Part shown: positions 7,601-9,615 of the stretch, piece after piece | How the letters are laid out: each line of letters starts with the position of its first letter | How positions within the stretch are numbered: position 1 is the first letter of the stretch | Notes under the pieces: model-generated | What the model was told of the DNA's origin: nothing | The model's database searches: none | The model's input: only the letters and a program-made list of their open reading frames with translations | Translations under genes and position numbers: made by a program | Source: Rudaea sp. | GTDB taxonomy: Bacteria; Pseudomonadota; Gammaproteobacteria; Xanthomonadales; Rhodanobacteraceae | DNA length: 9,615 nt | Reading direction: 5' to 3' | Assembly: GCA_025934455.1 (NCBI GenBank) | Contig: JAICYA010000041.1 | Span: 1 to 9,615, forward strand

Positions 7601-7697
7601 CGCCAAGGCGACGCTGAGCGTGCAGAGCAATCTGTTCGCGGTGACGGCGTCGGGCGATCTCATCTTCGCCGACGGCTTGGAAAGCTGCGGTCCGTAA
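4677..7697 (+). CDS. Exported multidomain protein: propeller-like region, IPT/TIG-like segment, three Ig-like modules
   Basis: The 1006-residue protein has a signal peptide at 1-28 (MFKHR, hydrophobic core, cleavage probably after LRA). The start is the ATG preceded by AGGGGAA with 6 to 8 nt spacing; the frame is open upstream but without signal or ribosome site. Residues about 110-575 resemble secreted beta-propeller-like proteins, with MGTVGPDQYIVFVNG (135-149), DPQIRYDRFTARWYLS, FCDYPSLGIDVNALYFGCN (about 255-273) and WGDYSFTVVDPLDDMTVWTI (from 538). Residues about 580-682 look IPT/TIG-like. Three modules of roughly 100 residues follow (about 684, 785, 889), then the tail DLIFADGLESCGP (994-1006). 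Paired cysteines suggest disulfides outside the cytoplasm. No catalytic motif was recognised; adhesion or another surface role is only inference. A terminator follows the stop. Confidence 0.88.
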   Translation: MFKHRTLASAFAFALTLLSFSTSAPLRAQPPSAAPPGEQYGERLDTVPGVSLATSEIMQRQKAMPQMLIGWRPHFEREVERDNLAQNPDAPAVSTWPPNATKFSGSIRPLAPQTTALSFDGANVNDTQATPPDSMGTVGPDQYIVFVNGRLRSFDKTGTADGVLNANPDVFFASVMTPVSGSVVLNFTSDPQIRYDRFTARWYLSIIDVPCTDANCNGIAANRWLLAVSDAASNGTITASTVWTFFQVKTDNTDFCDYPSLGIDVNALYFGCNMFSPTAFAGTNGYVVQKSSVQGAGPMVVTKFTPLATVGGAGPASPRGVDNFDPGATVGYFVGADNNQFSRIAFRRISNPGSATPSISGNIRVTVPTTGATNPVEHLGNTGGNNGRLDSLDDRLFAAMIRNGHLWTAHNLRVDANGVANTGGAARKASRWYDFTMSDTANPALNQSGTVYDNAATLAAAAQYWIPSIAATGQGHALIGFSKAGTPFGATPSYTGRLSGDALGTMSGVPGASMTDIGVTAASYNPTWDTGGTSGRRWGDYSFTVVDPLDDMTVWTIQEYNEATNKYAVRVAKLLAPPPATPTCSATPVGFPSGTGNVTITGTSTGGSGFYDPGSDLPSPALPFTHIGASVTNATVNSVTYNSPTQLTLNITASTLGLQDVTIVNPDGQSTIASGCINVTLPLAAKLAFTVQPPASSVSGSAFSATVTVQDAGGGTVTTDNSNVTLSLSGGTLGANLGGTLTVQAINGVATFSGLSVDKAGIGYTLHATDASLTPADSSAFAIVAGTAANIAFTQQPSDAVAGSANSPAIIATVTDGAGNPVAGESVSLTVASGPAAAFTSITSPQTTDASGNATFADAVLTVAGTYTLGAADGVLNATSNAFVVGPAAPQLVFTTPPADVVQGSALNTIAVTKQDTYGNVYSADTDAIEFTVSACGDFALGNVNLSAGTATLSSPQRFYGVVANPPGLQVTARDAKATLSVQSNLFAVTASGDLIFADGLESCGP
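6727..7656 (+). repeat. Three tandem Ig-like protein modules of about 100 residues
   Basis: Within the exported protein, three successive segments open with the same pattern: KLAFTVQPPASSVSGSA, NIAFTQQPSDAVAGSA and QLVFTTPPADVVQGSA. Each continues with a V(T/K)D-type strand, alternating Thr/Ser/Val beta-rich sequence, and (in the first two) NGVATF or SGNATF near the second half. This is the look of bacterial Ig-like (Big/invasin-type) modules. The DNA of the modules has diverged, so the duplication is old. Boundaries are approximate. Confidence 0.7.
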
Positions 7698-7720
7698 TTC
7701 GGCGCTGCGCTACACCCTCG

Positions 7721-7751
7721 ATCCCGCGGCTCACACCGCGGGATTTTTTTT
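7721..7751 (+). terminator. Intrinsic terminator of the 1006-aa exported protein gene
   Basis: Perfect 9-bp arms ATCCCGCGG (7721-7729) and CCGCGGGAT (7736-7744) enclose a 6-nt loop and are followed by a run of eight T (7744-7751) on the plus strand. It begins 23 bp after the TAA. This separates the gene transcriptionally from the next exported protein. Confidence 0.92.
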
Positions 7752-7825
7752 GCTTCCGTTGCCTGCCGCCTCGTGGCCTGGCCACGGGATTTGCCGGGTA
7801 CTGACATGAAAGGGCAGGGAGTCAG

Positions 7826-7854
7826 TTGCCGGAGTAGCGAGCGAGCCGTATAGT
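7826..7854 (+). promoter_or_regulatory. Predicted sigma70-type promoter for the Asp-box protein gene
   Basis: A -35 box TTGCCG (7826-7831, 4 of 6) and a -10 box TATAGT (7849-7854, 5 of 6) are separated by the optimal 17 bp. Transcription would begin near 7861, about 200 nt before the start codon. No comparably good pair was seen closer to the gene. Confidence 0.6.
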
Positions 7855-8018
7855 TGCCGCCGGTCTTGTTGGCGGCTTCGTTCCGACACGGCGAGGGCCG
7901 GTCGAAGCGACAGCGATTGCACAAACGCCTGGATACGACATCGGGGATTTCACGACGTTTCGGCATCGCGCTTGCATGTGCAAACGGCAGGCGGCGTACT
8001 CGCGCAATTTCTGTTTCT

Positions 8019-8035
8019 TCGCACCCCGGGTGCGA
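8019..8035. promoter_or_regulatory. 17-bp palindrome in the leader of the Asp-box protein gene
   Basis: TCGCACCC and GGGTGCGA form perfect 8-bp arms around a single central C. It ends 27 bp before the start codon and 17 bp before the GGAG ribosome site. It could be an operator, or part of an RNA structure with a shorter stem and a loop opened from its centre. Function is unknown. Confidence 0.45.
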
Positions 8036-8062
8036 TGCGTAATCGGTTATTTGGAGATGCAG

Positions 8063-9615
8063 ATGAAGTTGAAGTCGATCCGCTGGGCTTTCGCCGCGGT
8101 CTATGTCCCCCTGATCATGTTGGCCGCAGTGCCGGGATCGGGTGTCGCTTCCGATCACGACAGCGACGATGCCACCTTGCGCCGCCAGGCGATGTACGAG
8201 TGGTATACCGATGATTACAGCCACCACGGCGAACCGGGCTTTGCCAACCAGAAGCAGATGTATTTCCCGGTGGAATACGAGCGCTTCCTCAACCAGATAG
8301 CGCAGCACGAACGCGACCGCTTCGCGGCGCTGTTGCCCGGTCCGTCAATGCAATCGATCGCGACGACCCCAGCCGTGACCACTGGCAACTGGGTCAACAT
8401 CGGTCCGGATCACGCGAATTTCGCGCAGAACGGCGGCATCATCCTCAATGAGACCGACAGCGGCCGCGCCAACGTCATCCTCACGGATCCGGGCAATCCC
8501 AGCATCATCTATGTGGGTTTTTCCGGCGGCGGCGTATGGAAATCCACCGATGGCGGCAGCACCTGGACTCCCAAGACCGAAACCCTGGGCTCGCTTTCGG
8601 TGGGCACGCTGGAAATGGATCCGTCCAATTCCAGTACCTTGTACCTCGGCCTGGGTGACCCGTTCGACGGCACCGGAATCGGCCTGGTGAAATCCACCGA
8701 CGGCGGCGACACCTGGAGCAGCCCGGTCTATCTGGGCAATACCAGCAGCGTCATTCCGGACATCGAAGTCGCGCGTTCCAATAACCAGATCGTGCTGGCG
8801 GCCACCAACGCCGGCCTGTACCGGTCCACCAACGGCGGTGCGAGCTTCAGCAAGGTGACGATCAACACGGGGCAGGCAGCCGATCCGTATGTGTGGACCA
8901 TCGCGTGGGGCGGCGGCGACACCTTCGTGCTGGGCCTGGAAGCCGCTTATATCAATGCGTTCACGGGAAGCCCGACGCTCGGCCAGATCTGGCGCTCGAC
9001 GGACAACGGCGCAACGTGGACGCAGTCCACCGGCGTGACCAACATTAACGGTTCGACGGACAACGGGGTGGGTCGACTTTACATCGCGGCAGCGCCGTCC
9101 AACCGCGGCGTCATGTATGCCGAGGCGGCGAATCAGAACGAAGGCCTTTCCGGCACCGACTTCGCCGACATCTTCAAATCCATCGACAACGGCATAACCT
9201 GGACGGGGATGGGCAAGACCGCCGTCAATGGGTCCACGTACAAGTCGTACACCAACCCCAACCGCGATGGGTCGGATCTCAGCACGATTCTGAACGGCCA
9301 AGGCTGGTACAACCAGCTCGTGCTGGTCGATCCGACGAATCCGAACGTCGCGTATTTCGGCGGCGCGTTGCTGCTCGCGAAAACCAGCGACGGCGGCAGC
9401 ACCTACAGCCAGGTGAGCAACTGGCTTGCTCAGTTCAGCCTGCCATACGTGCACGCCGACTTCCACGGCGGCACGATTACAAGCGGAGGAACGCTGTACG
9501 TGGGCACCGACGGCGGCATTTTCCGTTCCACCGATTCCGCCGCCTCTTTCACCGACACGCTGAACAACGGCATCGCCTCGCACCTGGTCTATCAGGTGGG
9601 TTCCTCTACCAACAG
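8063..9615 (+). CDS. Exported Asp-box (BNR/sialidase-like repeat) beta-propeller protein, C-terminus cut by window edge
   Basis: The frame has no stop before the right edge: 517 codons are visible. Two in-frame ATGs exist; the one at 8063 is chosen because GGAG (8053-8056) lies 6 nt upstream, whereas ATG 8057 touches it. Residues 1-29 form a signal peptide (MKLKSIRW, hydrophobic core, cleavage likely after GVA). Residues about 30-100 form a charged, partly helical N-terminal segment (LRRQAMYEWYTDDYSHHGEP, then FLNQIAQHERDRF). From about 155 on, seven Asp-box motifs S/T-x-D-x-G-x-T-W/F recur, starting at residues 161, 211, 255, 312, 373, 441 and 489. Asp boxes mark propeller folds such as sialidases and sortilin/VPS10-type proteins; I see no catalytic Arg triad or FRIP motif, so sialidase activity is not claimed. 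It follows another exported propeller-like protein, but a terminator and separate promoter separate them. Confidence 0.9.
   Translation, partial: MKLKSIRWAFAAVYVPLIMLAAVPGSGVASDHDSDDATLRRQAMYEWYTDDYSHHGEPGFANQKQMYFPVEYERFLNQIAQHERDRFAALLPGPSMQSIATTPAVTTGNWVNIGPDHANFAQNGGIILNETDSGRANVILTDPGNPSIIYVGFSGGGVWKSTDGGSTWTPKTETLGSLSVGTLEMDPSNSSTLYLGLGDPFDGTGIGLVKSTDGGDTWSSPVYLGNTSSVIPDIEVARSNNQIVLAATNAGLYRSTNGGASFSKVTINTGQAADPYVWTIAWGGGDTFVLGLEAAYINAFTGSPTLGQIWRSTDNGATWTQSTGVTNINGSTDNGVGRLYIAAAPSNRGVMYAEAANQNEGLSGTDFADIFKSIDNGITWTGMGKTAVNGSTYKSYTNPNRDGSDLSTILNGQGWYNQLVLVDPTNPNVAYFGGALLLAKTSDGGSTYSQVSNWLAQFSLPYVHADFHGGTITSGGTLYVGTDGGIFRSTDSAASFTDTLNNGIASHLVYQVGSSTN
8540..9550 (+). repeat. Seven Asp-box repeats
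   Basis: The boxes are STDGGSTW (161-168), STDGGDTW (211-218), STNGGASF (255-262), STDNGATW (312-319), SIDNGITW (373-380), TSDGGSTY (441-448) and STDSAASF (489-496). Boxes 3 and 7 are degenerate (Asn for Asp in box 3; Gly lost in box 7). Spacing is 44 to 68 residues, about one propeller blade each. More boxes may lie beyond the window. Confidence 0.88.

Larger units (their letters stand above)
7752..8062. other. Long intergenic region with promoter and several palindromes
   Basis: These 311 bp hold no convincing gene; the short frames here lack ribosome sites and known motifs. Seen instead: a 15-bp palindrome CGTGGCC-T-GGCCACG (7772-7786), the promoter at 7826-7854, a possible hairpin GCCGCC/GGCGGC with 9-nt loop (7856-7861 and 7871-7876), TTGCA-TG-TGCAA (7972-7983), and a 17-bp palindrome close to the next gene (8019-8035). 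If the promoter is right, most of the region is a leader of about 200 nt. I did not recognise a known riboswitch core in it. Confidence 0.5.

Noticed and set aside
7772..7786. Palindrome CGTGGCC-T-GGCCACG as a second terminator
   Set aside because: A 1-nt centre cannot form a normal hairpin loop at full stem length and no T-run follows; kept only as a note in the intergenic region.
7801..8062. Cyclic di-GMP or other known riboswitch in the leader of the Asp-box gene
   Set aside because: Scattered purine-rich similarities only; the conserved core elements and helices could not be lined up.
8345..9583. 412-codon open frame on the minus strand opposite the Asp-box gene
   Set aside because: The plus strand shows a signal peptide and seven Asp boxes with a good ribosome site; the minus frame has no recognisable feature.

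Overview
The window is high-GC DNA with dense, mostly overlapping genes. It looks like a gammaproteobacterial chromosome, and I would place it near the Xanthomonadales (Lysobacterales; the Rhodanobacteraceae or Xanthomonadaceae side). That placement rests on the S21, TsaD, FolB, FolK, pteridine reductase and MidA sequences and their order, recalled from known genomes and not searched. No tRNA, rRNA, insertion sequence, prophage or CRISPR array was seen.

Left part (1-4522), conserved housekeeping block. On the minus strand, rpsU (ribosomal protein S21) is followed by yqeY, which runs off the left edge. This is the upstream end of a macromolecular-synthesis operon of the rpsU-dnaG-rpoD type. 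A strong intrinsic terminator lies between rpsU and yqeY, and a sigma70-like promoter overlaps the start of the divergent tsaD. On the plus strand, tsaD, folB and folK form an operon joined by stop/start overlaps (TAATG, then TGATG). They cover tRNA t6A modification and two consecutive folate steps. A PTR1-type pteridine reductase converges on folK with only 6 bp between them, so three pterin genes sit together. It diverges from a MidA/NDUFAF7-family methyltransferase, with a gap of about 43 bp.

Right part (4523-9615), accessory exported proteins. A 1006-residue secreted protein has a signal peptide, a probable beta-propeller-like N-terminal half, an IPT/TIG-like segment, three tandem Ig-like modules and a short distinctive C-terminal tail. 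A TATAAT promoter box precedes it, and so does a perfect CRP/Clp-type palindrome (TGTGA-N6-TCACA). It ends at a strong terminator. After a 365-bp gap holding a good promoter, a predicted leader of about 200 nt and several palindromes, a second exported protein begins. It carries at least seven Asp-box (BNR-like) motifs and is cut by the right edge.

The left block is ordinary. The least explained material is the exported pair: its CRP-like control, the C-terminal tail of the first protein, and the long palindrome-rich leader of the second. I see no toxin, immunity, nuclease or defence module, so I do not claim a new defence or mobile system.
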